The notes under the pieces were generated by a model. It saw nothing but the letters and a program-made list of their open reading frames with translations, was not told the DNA's origin and made no database searches. Shown piece by piece: positions 34,592-41,861 of a stretch of DNA of 41,861 nt. This DNA comes from Candidatus Woesearchaeota archaeon (lineage in GTDB: Archaea; Nanobdellota; Nanobdellia; Woesearchaeales; JACQSR01), in assembly GCA_016211215.1 (NCBI GenBank), contig JACQSR010000004.1, positions 1 through 41,861 on the forward strand, written 5' to 3'. Position 1 is the first letter of the stretch. Every line of letters begins with the position of its first letter. Made by a program: the position numbers and the translations under genes.

Positions 34592-35254
34592 TTAATCAAA
34601 TTCTATGCTTCCATCAAGAAATATTCCCTTCTCAAGCTTGACGGGCCTCCAGTCATCCCTGACAAGATTTGCACTGAGCCATGAGGCAAGCTCTTCAGGA
34701 TTACCTATGGTTGCGGATAAGGCTATGACCTGCGCATTTGGCAGCAAGCTTCTCAGTATGGTTACCACCACTTCCAGAGTTGGCCCCCTGTCCGGTTCGT
34801 TGAGCAGATGGACTTCGTCAATTATTATGCACCCAATGGATTTTATCCACGGGGCGTGGTGCCTTATGAGGCTGTCCAGTTTTTCGGAGGTTGTGACGAT
34901 AAGGTCATAGTCGCTTAGGTAAGTGTCGGAAGAGTCCTTGTCGCCTATGGAAAGGGCTATTTTTGCAATCTTGGAGTATTTCTCCGAAAACTCCCTGTGC
35001 TTTTCGGATGCAAGAGCCTTCAATGGAACAATGTAAACCGCCTTGGACTTTTTTTCAAGAATGCATTTCAGGGCTGCAAGTTCCGCAATCAGGGTTTTAC
35101 CTGAAGCTGTTGGGGTGCACACCAGGATACTCTTTCCCTCAAGAAGGCCTGCACTGATTGCCTTAACCTGGGCTGGCCGGAATTCGGAGACTGTAGCGCT
35201 GATAATCTGAAAGGCCTTTGCCGGAATAAGCTTTTCGATGTCCTTTGGTTTCAT
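34592..35254 (-). CDS. Hel308/Ski2-like helicase, first RecA domain only
   Basis: About 220 aa with the Hel308-type N-terminal RecA domain: FRPAQVKAISAGLLEGKSILV, Walker A TPTASGKTLIAE, YIVPLKALASEKHREF, LIVTTSEKLDSLIRHHAPW, Walker B DEVHLL, and SAT in VIALSATIGNPEELASWL. The protein stops right after DWRPVKLEKGIFLDGSIEFD, where full-length Hel308 (about 700 aa) continues into the second RecA, winged-helix and ratchet domains. Sequence beyond the stop shows no helicase in any frame. It is thus a truncated or split gene; one domain alone should not unwind DNA. The Met at 35254 fits the TATA spacing best; another lies two codons earlier. Confidence 0.8.
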   Translation of the reverse strand: MKPKDIEKLIPAKAFQIISATVSEFRPAQVKAISAGLLEGKSILVCTPTASGKTLIAELAALKCILEKKSKAVYIVPLKALASEKHREFSEKYSKIAKIALSIGDKDSSDTYLSDYDLIVTTSEKLDSLIRHHAPWIKSIGCIIIDEVHLLNEPDRGPTLEVVVTILRSLLPNAQVIALSATIGNPEELASWLSANLVRDDWRPVKLEKGIFLDGSIEFD

Positions 35255-35328
35255 ACGCATAAGAGAATTTATTGGTATTTAAAGATTGGGGCGAAAGATT
35301 GATAAACAAGTAATTTTTTGTCATTGCC

Positions 35329-35886
35329 ATGAAGATGAGGTACTGGCTTTACGGGGCTTTGATGGTTGCACTGGTATTTGTTGCTGGCTGTACTGCCTTA
35401 AATTCCGGTGAATGCAATGACAATAAGGATTGCGATTCAGGAGTTTGCAATCACGTGAAAGCGGATTTGGGGATGTGCGAGGGTGCATCCTGCACGCCAG
35501 GCACCACCACAGACAACAACAACTTCTTCTGCAGCGAGAAGGGAGCATGGGAGCCGTCAAAGAAGGAAGGAGAGTATTGCACATCTGATTATGAATGCTA
35601 CCAGCCAACGTGCTTCATGAAGCCAGATTGTGAAATAACCCCAATACCGAGGACAAGGGCAGCCTGCAGGTATAACGCATGCGTGTATCAGGTTGAGGAT
35701 GACAGCTGTGCAAAGGAAGGCTTGAAGAGGGTTTTGGCAAAGGACCAGTTTACCATAAATCTTTTTGGGAATTGCGTGGAGAGCAGCGAACAGGCTGTTT
35801 TGTCCAGCATATGCGCACCGTGCGGCAACAATGTTTGCGATAACGAGACTGAATCCGAATGCAACTGTCCTGAAGACTGCAAGTGA
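35329..35886 (+). CDS. Cys-rich secreted lipoprotein
   Basis: A 185-aa protein with a signal peptide ending in lipobox VAGC (Cys21), then about 20 cysteines in repeated short spacings, which suggests a disulphide-stabilised extracellular protein. Features are ECNDNKDCDSGVCN, a central CTSDYECYQPTCFMKPDCE and a C-terminal CGNNVCDNETESECNCPEDC. Such CGN.VCD...CPEDC tails recur in secreted proteins of small archaea. No enzyme domain is visible. A second Met two codons downstream is an alternative start. Confidence 0.7.
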   Translation: MKMRYWLYGALMVALVFVAGCTALNSGECNDNKDCDSGVCNHVKADLGMCEGASCTPGTTTDNNNFFCSEKGAWEPSKKEGEYCTSDYECYQPTCFMKPDCEITPIPRTRAACRYNACVYQVEDDSCAKEGLKRVLAKDQFTINLFGNCVESSEQAVLSSICAPCGNNVCDNETESECNCPEDCK

Positions 35887-35940
35887 ATTAACTATTCTCC
35901 CACCAAAAACCTTAAATACCATTTTGGTTTACTAAAATTC

Positions 35941-36465
35941 ATGACAAAACCTACTGAAATGCTCTCAAGAGAGCACCAAAACATTCTGAAAGTGACAAAT
36001 GCCCTGCTTCGGGAATGCAGCGCAATTGATTCCGGAAAGGGGGTTGACAGGGCTTTTTTTGAGAAAGCGCTTGATTTCATAAAGAATTATGCTGATAAGT
36101 TCCACCACATGAAGGAGGAAGACATACTTTTTGTCGAGCTGTCAAAAGACGGTGTTCAGATGCACTGCGGGCCAATGGAGCAGATGGTTTACGAGCACAA
36201 CATCGGACGCGGCCATGTGAAGGGCATGGAGGAAGGGCTGGGCAATGGAGACAAGGGAAAGCTGATAAGCAATGCGCGCGCGTACGCCCAACTTCTCCAG
36301 GAGCATATATACAAGGAGGATTATATCCTATACCCCATGGCGGATGGCGCCCTAAGTGATGAAATGCAGAAATCCATTCTGGAAAGATTTGAGGGCGTGA
36401 TGCAGAAATTTGGCAGCTGGGAAAAGTATGACTCCATTGCAGCTGAGTTTGAGAAAAGACAGTAG
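35941..36465 (+). CDS. Hemerythrin-like (HHE domain) protein
   Basis: A 174-aa four-helix bundle with a di-iron-type ligand pattern: SREHQNIL (His11), KFHHMKEEDILF, EQMVYEHNIGRGHVKGM and LLQEHIYKEDYILYPMAD. Hemerythrin-like proteins bind oxygen or NO, or handle iron and redox stress; the exact role here is unknown. It has no membrane segment. The TATA-like TTAAATACC is about 26 nt before the ATG, so the gene seems to have its own leaderless promoter. The following intergenic stretch carries the promoter of the next gene. Confidence 0.87.
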   Translation: MTKPTEMLSREHQNILKVTNALLRECSAIDSGKGVDRAFFEKALDFIKNYADKFHHMKEEDILFVELSKDGVQMHCGPMEQMVYEHNIGRGHVKGMEEGLGNGDKGKLISNARAYAQLLQEHIYKEDYILYPMADGALSDEMQKSILERFEGVMQKFGSWEKYDSIAAEFEKRQ

Positions 36466-36557
36466 GGGAAAGGCAATGCCGGGAAAGAATACCCTGGTTT
36501 ATAAACACATTTGCAGAAAAGAAAAAGTATATAAATTAAGGTGGAAGGTTTTTTTTC

Positions 36558-36965
36558 ATGTCTCCGCTGCGCCATATAGTTGTTTCATCGGTTCTTGCCG
36601 CAATATTGTTCCCTTTCTTCGGGATTAAGGTGCTTATGGTGTTTGTTGGCGGTGTTTTGATTGACATAGACCATTACTTTTGGTTTGTTGCTAAGAAAAA
36701 GGACACAAGCATCGCAAGGTGCCAGCGCTTCTATGAAAGGGTGATGGTGGAAAAGAGGATGAAGGATGTGCTAAATGCGCTGTTCATCTTTCACACTCTG
36801 GAGTTCCTGATTATTATTGCAGTTGCATCATTCTTCTCGGAGTATGCACTTATGTTCCTTGTGGGTTATGTGTTTCATATCGTCCCTGACATAATATTTG
36901 AAGTTAGAATGTGGAAGCGCAAGGTGGTTGCGTTTTCTGTTTTGCAGTGGGTGAGATTATGCTGA
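36558..36965 (+). CDS. YdjM-like membrane-bound metal-dependent hydrolase family protein
   Basis: A 135-aa protein with three hydrophobic segments (about 7-30, 77-95 and 98-115). Conserved polar residues fit the DUF457/YdjM family: an N-terminal His (RHIVVSS), GGVLIDIDHYFWF with the Asp-Asp-His cluster, FHTLEF, and GYVFHIVPDIIFE. Family members are predicted metal-dependent hydrolases at the membrane, with no firm reaction known. The TATA-like GTATATAAATTA is about 25 nt before the ATG. It overlaps the next gene by 7 nt. Confidence 0.65.
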   Translation: MSPLRHIVVSSVLAAILFPFFGIKVLMVFVGGVLIDIDHYFWFVAKKKDTSIARCQRFYERVMVEKRMKDVLNALFIFHTLEFLIIIAVASFFSEYALMFLVGYVFHIVPDIIFEVRMWKRKVVAFSVLQWVRLC

Positions 36966-38032
36966 GCGATGAAGTGAGAAGGTTCCTGGAGAGGCATAAC
37001 CTCATAGACATGGCAAAAAGCAGCGTTAAGGTTTCCGAGAGGGTTTTCAAGGAATGCGTTGTCCCAAAGAGGGAGAGGATACTCATCATAGGGGATGTAG
37101 GTGCATCGAACAGGAGAATATCCCCGGCTCTTGCAACCAGCTTTTATCTTGCAGCAAAGAACCTGAAGCTCAATGCAGACCTGTTTCTGCAGACTCCGGT
37201 AATATCCGGCCAGAAGGCAAATGAGGCAGTTGTAGGGGCGATGGACAAGCTCGATGAGAACAGCATAATTCTCATGTTTCTTTCAAGCAGGCTGGGAGAA
37301 ATGGGCAATCTGGGAAACAGCTTCAGGAGTTTTGTAAAGTCAAGAAACCACAGGTTCATGTCTGCTCCAAGCTTGGGATGCCTTGAGACGAGCAGGTATG
37401 CTGACCTCATAAAGGCCATTGATGTTGATTATGATGACATACGCAAGAGGGGCCAGAAGCTCAAGGAGACTTTTGATTCCGGCTCTGAAGTGCATGTAAC
37501 CACGAAGGCGGGAACGGACTTTACGATGAGCATTGACGGGGTTAATGCCATATCAAACACTGCCGAATATTTTTCTCCCGGAAGCGGCGGAAACATGCCG
37601 TGCGGGGAGGTTTACATGCATCCTAAAGGAAAGGAGAATGTTTCGGGGAAGGTTGTTGTTGATGTATCCTTATGCTACCGCGAGGGCACAAGGCTCCTGA
37701 AAAGGCCCGTGACATTGTTTCTCGAGAACGGGGAGCTTGTAAAGATGTCCGGAAGCCCTGAAGGTCTTTACCTTCGCGACACCATAACCTGGGCGGAATC
37801 AAGGTCGAAGAATCCCGAGAACGTAAAAAAGGTATGCGAGCTTGGAATTGGGATAAACAAGCAGGCCAAATGCTTTGGAGCTACTATTTTAGACGAGAAA
37901 TCATTCGGGACTGCGCACATAGCATTCGGCTCGAACTTCTGGTTTGGGGGCCCAATTTATGCATTAACCCATTTCGACCAGGTGTTCAGAAGCCCCAAGA
38001 TAGAGGTTGACGGAAAGGTTGTGAAGGTTTAG
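36959..38032 (+). CDS. M29-like aminopeptidase (aminopeptidase T-related)
   Basis: About 357 aa from the ATG at 36959; an upstream extension lies within the preceding gene. The family resemblance rests on VHVTTKAGTDFTMSIDG, the GGNMPCGEVYMHPKGKENVSGKVVVD segment with its conserved Glu, and the C-terminal ELGIGINKQAKCFGATILDEKSFGTAHIAFGSN, the last being typical of M29/thermophilic aminopeptidases. The expected metal ligands (Glu, Glu, His) can be placed in these motifs. The N-terminal ~150 residues form the alpha/beta domain. It ends tail to tail with the TrmB-family gene, with no spacer. Confidence 0.8.
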   Translation: MLSDEVRRFLERHNLIDMAKSSVKVSERVFKECVVPKRERILIIGDVGASNRRISPALATSFYLAAKNLKLNADLFLQTPVISGQKANEAVVGAMDKLDENSIILMFLSSRLGEMGNLGNSFRSFVKSRNHRFMSAPSLGCLETSRYADLIKAIDVDYDDIRKRGQKLKETFDSGSEVHVTTKAGTDFTMSIDGVNAISNTAEYFSPGSGGNMPCGEVYMHPKGKENVSGKVVVDVSLCYREGTRLLKRPVTLFLENGELVKMSGSPEGLYLRDTITWAESRSKNPENVKKVCELGIGINKQAKCFGATILDEKSFGTAHIAFGSNFWFGGPIYALTHFDQVFRSPKIEVDGKVVKV

Positions 38033-38779
38033 TTATTTTAAGTCTTTTGAAGAATCCCACATCAATTCAAACCATTTTCTATAAGAATCAGCGATGTCTT
38101 TGTTGATTATCATAAAACAGACAGGATTGTCTCCTTTCCACAATACATTTACAACCCTATCTGCATAAATGTTTATTACAGCAGGGCTTGAATACTCTTT
38201 CGGCAAGAATTTTGTTTCCATCAACTCTAATTTTGTTATTGGTTTTCCTTTAACTTCTGAATCATAAAGAACTTTCATTTTAATCTTTGACTTAACTCTT
38301 AATTTATCAAAATTCGGAAAGAAATACTGAACAGCTTTGTCCTCCTTACCTACAGCACCAATTAAATAAAGTGTTTGCTTCTGCTTCAAGACATCTTTTC
38401 TCATTGTCTTAAATCCTTCTTTTCCATACAAGACATGGGCTTCCGCGTTGGGCACTAGGGGGGAAATTGGCTTTCTTAGCTCTGGCAATATTTTCTTTAT
38501 TGCTTCTTCTTTCTCATCTAATTTCTCCTTTTGCTCCCCTATATAAGAGAGCAATCTTTCAGGGTCAGCAGCCTGAAAAAACTTAACGTTGTTTTTGATA
38601 ACATAAGAAACAAGTCCTTTCGCAATTAGTCGATTTATTGCTTCATAAACTCGGCTTCTATGAAGAGATACCCCTTTAATCAAAATCCCGACTTTTGTTG
38701 AGCCAGTTTTAAGCAGGGCAACATAAACTACCATCTCGCTTGGAGATAATCCTATCTCTTGGAGCAGTTTTTCATCCAT
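38033..38779 (-). CDS. TrmB family transcriptional regulator
   Basis: A 248-aa regulator. The N-terminal winged helix (about 5-75) reads LLQEIGLSPSEMVVYVALLKTGSTKVGILIKGVSLHRSRVYEAINRLIAKGLVSYV. A short coiled linker follows (EQKEKLDEKEEAIKKILPEL). The C-terminal effector-binding region starts near AHVLYGKEGFKTMRKDVL. TrmB proteins usually sense small molecules such as sugars and control transport operons. Divergent placement next to an ABC importer suggests control of that operon. The TATA-like TTTATATATCC is about 27 nt before the ATG. Base composition is AT-rich, like the transporter genes and unlike those upstream. Confidence 0.88.
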   Translation of the reverse strand: MDEKLLQEIGLSPSEMVVYVALLKTGSTKVGILIKGVSLHRSRVYEAINRLIAKGLVSYVIKNNVKFFQAADPERLLSYIGEQKEKLDEKEEAIKKILPELRKPISPLVPNAEAHVLYGKEGFKTMRKDVLKQKQTLYLIGAVGKEDKAVQYFFPNFDKLRVKSKIKMKVLYDSEVKGKPITKLELMETKFLPKEYSSPAVINIYADRVVNVLWKGDNPVCFMIINKDIADSYRKWFELMWDSSKDLK

Positions 38780-38797
38780 GCACTCAGAAACCCATTT

Positions 38798-38808
38798 GGA
38801 TATATAAA
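38798..38808. promoter_or_regulatory. Shared TATA region between trmB-like gene and ABC operon
   Basis: The sequence GGATATATAAACC can act as a TATA box on both strands. On the plus strand it would place transcription start near 38831, directly before GAGGAGG. On the minus strand it is about 27 nt from the regulator's ATG. A TrmB-type regulator binding here could switch both directions. Confidence 0.5.
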
Positions 38809-38841
38809 CCTTTCTAGTGTAGTCTCTTTAGAGGAGGACAA

Positions 38842-38895
38842 ATGTTTATGAAGACCACTTTATTCGCACTGGTTGGTGGTACATATGAAGAATAA
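38842..38895 (+). CDS. Possible 17-residue leader peptide
   Basis: An ATG with a near-ideal Shine-Dalgarno sequence (GAGGAGG, spacing about 4 nt) opens a 17-codon ORF, MFMKTTLFALVGGTYEE, that ends inside the start of the substrate-binding protein gene. The predicted transcript begins just before this site, so it is the first translatable ORF of the operon. It may couple translation of the next gene or act as a regulatory leader. It could also be a chance ORF. Confidence 0.35.
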   Translation: MFMKTTLFALVGGTYEE

Positions 38896-39910
38896 TCACA
38901 AGAGGTTGGTGGGAATAGCCCTAGGAATAATAATACTCATTGGTATTTCAATATTTTTTATAACGAAAGATACTCCAACAGGACATGTAATTTATGACAC
39001 TACTAACACTAAAACTGTGCAGTTGGCAATTAATACCCTCCCAAATTCCGCATTAATCCATATAGCACAAGAGAACGGATACTTTTTAGAACAAGGATTA
39101 GATGTTCAGTATAAACCATTTGTTACAGGTAAACTCGCATTAGATGCTCTTCTTGGAGGGGGTGCAGATATTGCAACATCCGCAGATGTGCCTATTACAT
39201 TAGCGGTATTGGCAAATCAGGAAATTTCAGTAGTTGCAACAGTAGAGTACTCAAGGGATAACATCAGAGTTATTGCAAGAAAAGATTCAGGGATTAACAA
39301 ACCCCTAGATTTAGAGGGCAAGAAAATTTCCACAACAAAAGGCGGGGGACCAATGTTCTATACAGACAAATTTCTTGAAAAATACAATATTGATAAATCG
39401 AAAGTAAGTATGGTGTATCTTACTCCTAATGAGATGGTTACTGCCTTAATCAAGAAAGATATTGACGCTTTTATTGTATTTGAACCTGCCCCCTCTATAG
39501 CCATTAAAGAAATAGGAATAGACAAGCTGACAATCTTTGAAGATTCAGATATCTATGGAGAAACATGGAATATAGTGGTTATGAAAGATTATGCAGATAA
39601 AAATTCAGATACTATCAAGAAATTCCTTAAAGCCTTAGTTATTGCAGAAGAATTTATGGAAAAAAATCCTAAAGAATCATTGGCTATAGTTGCCAAATAC
39701 TCTGGCAATGATGAGCTTACAACAAACCAAGTTTTGAGTAAGCAAAAAATAGGGGTTGTACTCAATGATGTATTAACCACTTATCTAAAAGAGGAAGCTT
39801 TATGGGCTATAAAGAATAAACTAAGCACTGCACAGTATATTCCCGACTTTAATGAGCACATCAATAAAGAATACCTTCTTGAAGTAAAACCTAAAGATGT
39901 AACAATATAA
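38885..39910 (+). CDS. ABC transporter substrate-binding protein (NrtA/SsuA/THI5-like)
   Basis: About 341 aa from the ATG at 38885, which has GGTTGGTGGT just before it. An N-terminal hydrophobic helix (residues ~7-26, GIALGIIILIGISIFFI) without a lipobox acts as signal anchor. The mature part has the NMT1/SsuA fold: VQLAINTLPNSALIHIAQENGYFLEQGLDVQYKPF, GGGADIATSADVPITLAVL, KISTTKGGGPMFYTDKFL and DAFIVFEPAP. Relatives bind nitrate, alkanesulphonates, taurine or thiamine pyrimidine precursor; the ligand here cannot be told. It precedes matching permease and ATPase genes. Confidence 0.88.
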   Translation: MKNNHKRLVGIALGIIILIGISIFFITKDTPTGHVIYDTTNTKTVQLAINTLPNSALIHIAQENGYFLEQGLDVQYKPFVTGKLALDALLGGGADIATSADVPITLAVLANQEISVVATVEYSRDNIRVIARKDSGINKPLDLEGKKISTTKGGGPMFYTDKFLEKYNIDKSKVSMVYLTPNEMVTALIKKDIDAFIVFEPAPSIAIKEIGIDKLTIFEDSDIYGETWNIVVMKDYADKNSDTIKKFLKALVIAEEFMEKNPKESLAIVAKYSGNDELTTNQVLSKQKIGVVLNDVLTTYLKEEALWAIKNKLSTAQYIPDFNEHINKEYLLEVKPKDVTI

Positions 39911-39926
39911 TACTCCAAAATGCCAA

Positions 39927-40679
39927 ATGCAAAAAACAACAATCTTTTATGGCCTTTCTACACTTTTTATGGTTTTAATTATTTGGCAGATCTCGGTTAG
40001 TCTATTTGATGTAAATCCTATACTCTTTCCTTCTCCTTTGGAGGTTTTGTCTGCATTTTATGATTCTCCAGAAATTTATTCAGATATAATCATTAGCATG
40101 ATTAGATTGGTTATAGGAAGTATTATTGGCATTAGTTTGGCTGTATTCTTTGGCGTTTTAACAGGTCATATTTCTGTGATGGACAAAACACTGGGTAATA
40201 TGTGGAATTTTCTTAGATTTATCCCCCCTCTTGCTTTGGTGCCTCTTTTTTTATTATGGCTGGGAATAGGCGAATTCTCAAAAATAGGCCTATTGGCATG
40301 GACTTCTTTTTTTCCCACGTGGATATCCGTTCACGCTGGTGTTAAGGGTCTTGAAAATAAATATTTACTGGTAGCCAAAAGCCTTTCAGTGAAAAAAACA
40401 TGGTTTCTAAAGGAAATTGTATTCAAAGGCTCTACAAACTATATAGTTAATGGAGCAAGAGTTGGAGTAGGATTTGCTTTTTCAGTTTTGGTGGCCGCTG
40501 AAATGTTGGGTGCATTTGCAGGAGTTGGCTATAGGATATCTTTTTTACAATCTGTTTATAGGATTGATAGGATGATAGGGTACATTATCATTCTCGGAGC
40601 AATAGGGTTGATTTTTGATAGGTTATTTATGGGGTTATCTAAACATTTTACACCTTGGAAAAATGAACCTAAAAATTGA
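39927..40679 (+). CDS. ABC transporter permease (SsuC/TauC-like)
   Basis: A 250-aa membrane protein with about six hydrophobic segments, starting with IFYGLSTLFMVLIIWQISVSLF. The EAA loop that contacts the ATPase is recognisable around ENKYLLVAKSLSVKKTWFLKEIVFKGSTNYIVNGARVGVG, and a following FSVLVAAEMLGAFAGVGYRI segment is typical of the nitrate/sulphonate/taurine class. It probably forms a homodimer in the membrane. Its last 17 nt overlap the ATPase gene. Confidence 0.9.
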   Translation: MQKTTIFYGLSTLFMVLIIWQISVSLFDVNPILFPSPLEVLSAFYDSPEIYSDIIISMIRLVIGSIIGISLAVFFGVLTGHISVMDKTLGNMWNFLRFIPPLALVPLFLLWLGIGEFSKIGLLAWTSFFPTWISVHAGVKGLENKYLLVAKSLSVKKTWFLKEIVFKGSTNYIVNGARVGVGFAFSVLVAAEMLGAFAGVGYRISFLQSVYRIDRMIGYIIILGAIGLIFDRLFMGLSKHFTPWKNEPKN

Positions 40680-41340
40680 AGTTAAGGATGTTGAGAAAAA
40701 GTATGAAAAGAAAAAGATAGTAGATAAGCTGTCTTTTAATGTTATTGAAGAAGAATTCTTATCTATTATTGGGCCTTCGGGATGTGGCAAGACTACCATT
40801 TTATATCTAATGGCTGGGTTTATCGATAATTTCGGGGGCAAAATAAATATTCATGGAAAAATAGGTTTTGTCTTTCAAGACCACAATTTATTACCATGGA
40901 AGACTGTTAAGGAAAATATTGAAATGGGGCCTATAAACAATAACCTCAAAGTGGATATCAAAAGATTATTGCACAAAATAGATTTGGATGGTTTCGGCAG
41001 TTATTATCCTCATCAGCTTTCTGAGGGTATGAAGCAAAGGGTTGGGATTGCTAGAGCATTAGCCAATTACCCCGAGATTCTTTTAATGGATGAGCCATTC
41101 GGTTCTCTAGATTATTTGACAAGGATTAAGATGCAAGAATTATTGCTTAAATTAAAAAAAGGAAGGAAGCTTACAATAGTCCTTGTTACGCATGATATTG
41201 ATGAAGCAATAAGAGTTTCTGATAGGATCATTGTATTAAGTGCTCTGCCTGCCAGATTAATTAAAACCTTTGACGTTAACCAAAAAAGAAAGGCCCATAT
41301 AAAGAAAGAAATACTCGGATTAATTCAAAATGGTTTTTAA
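40663..41340 (+). CDS. ABC transporter ATP-binding protein (SsuB/TauB-like)
   Basis: About 225 aa from the ATG at 40663, which lies in the 3' end of the permease gene; a longer in-frame ORF upstream lies inside the permease and lacks similarity. It has Walker A GPSGCGKTT, Q-loop VFQDHNLLPWKTVKENI, a signature that reads LSEGMKQRVGIARAL (LSGGQ variant), Walker B ILLMDEPFGSLD and H-loop LVTHDIDEAI. All catalytic elements are present, so it should power the importer. The stop codon lies 11 nt inside the next gene. Confidence 0.93.
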   Translation: MNLKIEVKDVEKKYEKKKIVDKLSFNVIEEEFLSIIGPSGCGKTTILYLMAGFIDNFGGKINIHGKIGFVFQDHNLLPWKTVKENIEMGPINNNLKVDIKRLLHKIDLDGFGSYYPHQLSEGMKQRVGIARALANYPEILLMDEPFGSLDYLTRIKMQELLLKLKKGRKLTIVLVTHDIDEAIRVSDRIIVLSALPARLIKTFDVNQKRKAHIKKEILGLIQNGF

Positions 41341-41861
41341 CAAAATACAGCAAAAACAGTTGAATAAACAATTAAAGGCGCATTTACATAATAAATATTA
41401 TATAAACCTTAAACTAAACAGCAAAAATACATTGAAAGACTTCTCTGTTTTTCCTAAAGTTCATAGACCTGAAAATGACTTCACTAATCTTAGCAAAATG
41501 GCTTTTTAATAATAAAGGCCTGTATAAGGATAAGAGTTGTATTGATATGGGCTGTGGTTCTGGAATTCAAGGCATTGTAATGGCTCTTTATGGGGCAAGA
41601 AAAGTGATGTTTTCGGACTTGTCGCATTCTGCTATAGTGAATACAAAGGAGAATATTGCCAAATTTCATATGGAAAATAAATCAGAGGTCTTTCAAGGGA
41701 ATTTATTTGAAAAAATTAGGGAAAGGGCAGATCTTATAGTTTTTAATCACCCATTTTTCTCTGATCATACTATCGAACAATTATTAGCAATCAAATCTTC
41801 GATAAAGAGAGGTAATTTGATTCATATATTCCTAGAAAATGCTAAACTTTTTTTAAATAAA
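41330..41861 (+). pseudogene. SAM-dependent methyltransferase gene, apparent frameshift, incomplete at window edge
   Basis: An ATG at 41330, overlapping the ATPase stop, opens a 59-codon frame that ends LKDFSVFPKVHRPEND-FTNLSKMAF. Shifting by one base at about 41480 (a T too many in GACTTCAC) joins PEND to SLILAKWLFNNKG and continues with the SAM-binding motif CIDMGCGSGIQGIVMAL, VMFSDLSHSA and a HemK-like NPPY variant, IVFNHPFF. The second frame stays open to the window end. Together they look like one methyltransferase of the PrmC/HemK type broken by a one-base insertion, or a sequencing error. It would be the fourth gene of the ABC operon. Confidence 0.7.

Overview
The window is a stretch of archaeal chromosome, about 42 kb. 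Archaeal markers are ribosomal protein eL21, RNA polymerase subunit Rpo4, a group II chaperonin (thermosome), prefoldin alpha, FtsY, the KEOPS kinase Bud32, an archaeal-type SepF and two copies of PurP. Many starts lie about 25-27 nt downstream of a TATA-like box, which suggests frequent leaderless transcription. ATGA overlaps between genes are common. The gene set (SepF, small Cys-rich lipoproteins ending in CxxxxCxCPxDC-like motifs, a shortened Hel308-like helicase, short intergenic gaps) would fit a DPANN-type or similar lineage with a fairly complete biosynthetic repertoire. That placement is inference only.

Layout. 0-2.7 kb: ribosome hibernation-like factor, sepF, eL21-rpo4, an archaeal HTH regulator and a small membrane protein. 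2.9-8.3 kb: an accessory patch with DinD, remnants of BRO-N and ORF6N (phage antirepressor-like) genes, zinc-ribbon proteins, a circularly permuted YlqF-like GTPase, a 50-bp promoter-like repeat present twice, a lipoprotein, unrecognised genes and a candidate structured RNA. 8.5-10.7 kb: thermosome and Bud32. 10.7-12.1 kb: a tRNA-Gln(CUG) gene with a 91-nt intron in its T-loop, followed by a HEPN/MNT toxin-antitoxin pair and then a second, intron-less copy of the tRNA 3' end, as expected for a small element integrated at a tRNA gene.

12.1-34.5 kb is a metabolic superlocus. It holds purine synthesis (purH, purN, purD, purP1, purP2, guaA, purF, purA, prs) and folate one-carbon enzymes (folD, glyA, formyl-THF cyclo-ligase). 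It also holds a four-gene spermidine operon (pyruvoyl arginine decarboxylase, agmatinase, carboxyspermidine dehydrogenase and decarboxylase) with asd nearby to supply aspartate semialdehyde. Prs makes PRPP for PurF. GlyA, FolD and the cyclo-ligase supply and recycle folate C1 units for PurN and PurH, while PurP would use formate directly. A RimK-like ligase with a C-terminal AbrB-like segment, next to a RimB-like protease, lies between purA and asd. Prefoldin alpha and FtsY close this section.

34.6-38.0 kb: a Hel308-like protein ending after its first RecA domain, a Cys-rich lipoprotein, a hemerythrin-like protein, a YdjM-like membrane protein and an M29-like aminopeptidase. 38.0-41.9 kb is visibly more AT-rich: a TrmB-family regulator diverges from an ABC importer operon (binding protein, permease, ATPase) followed by a methyltransferase gene that carries an apparent one-base frameshift and runs off the window. 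No rRNA, CRISPR array, transposase or integrase was seen.
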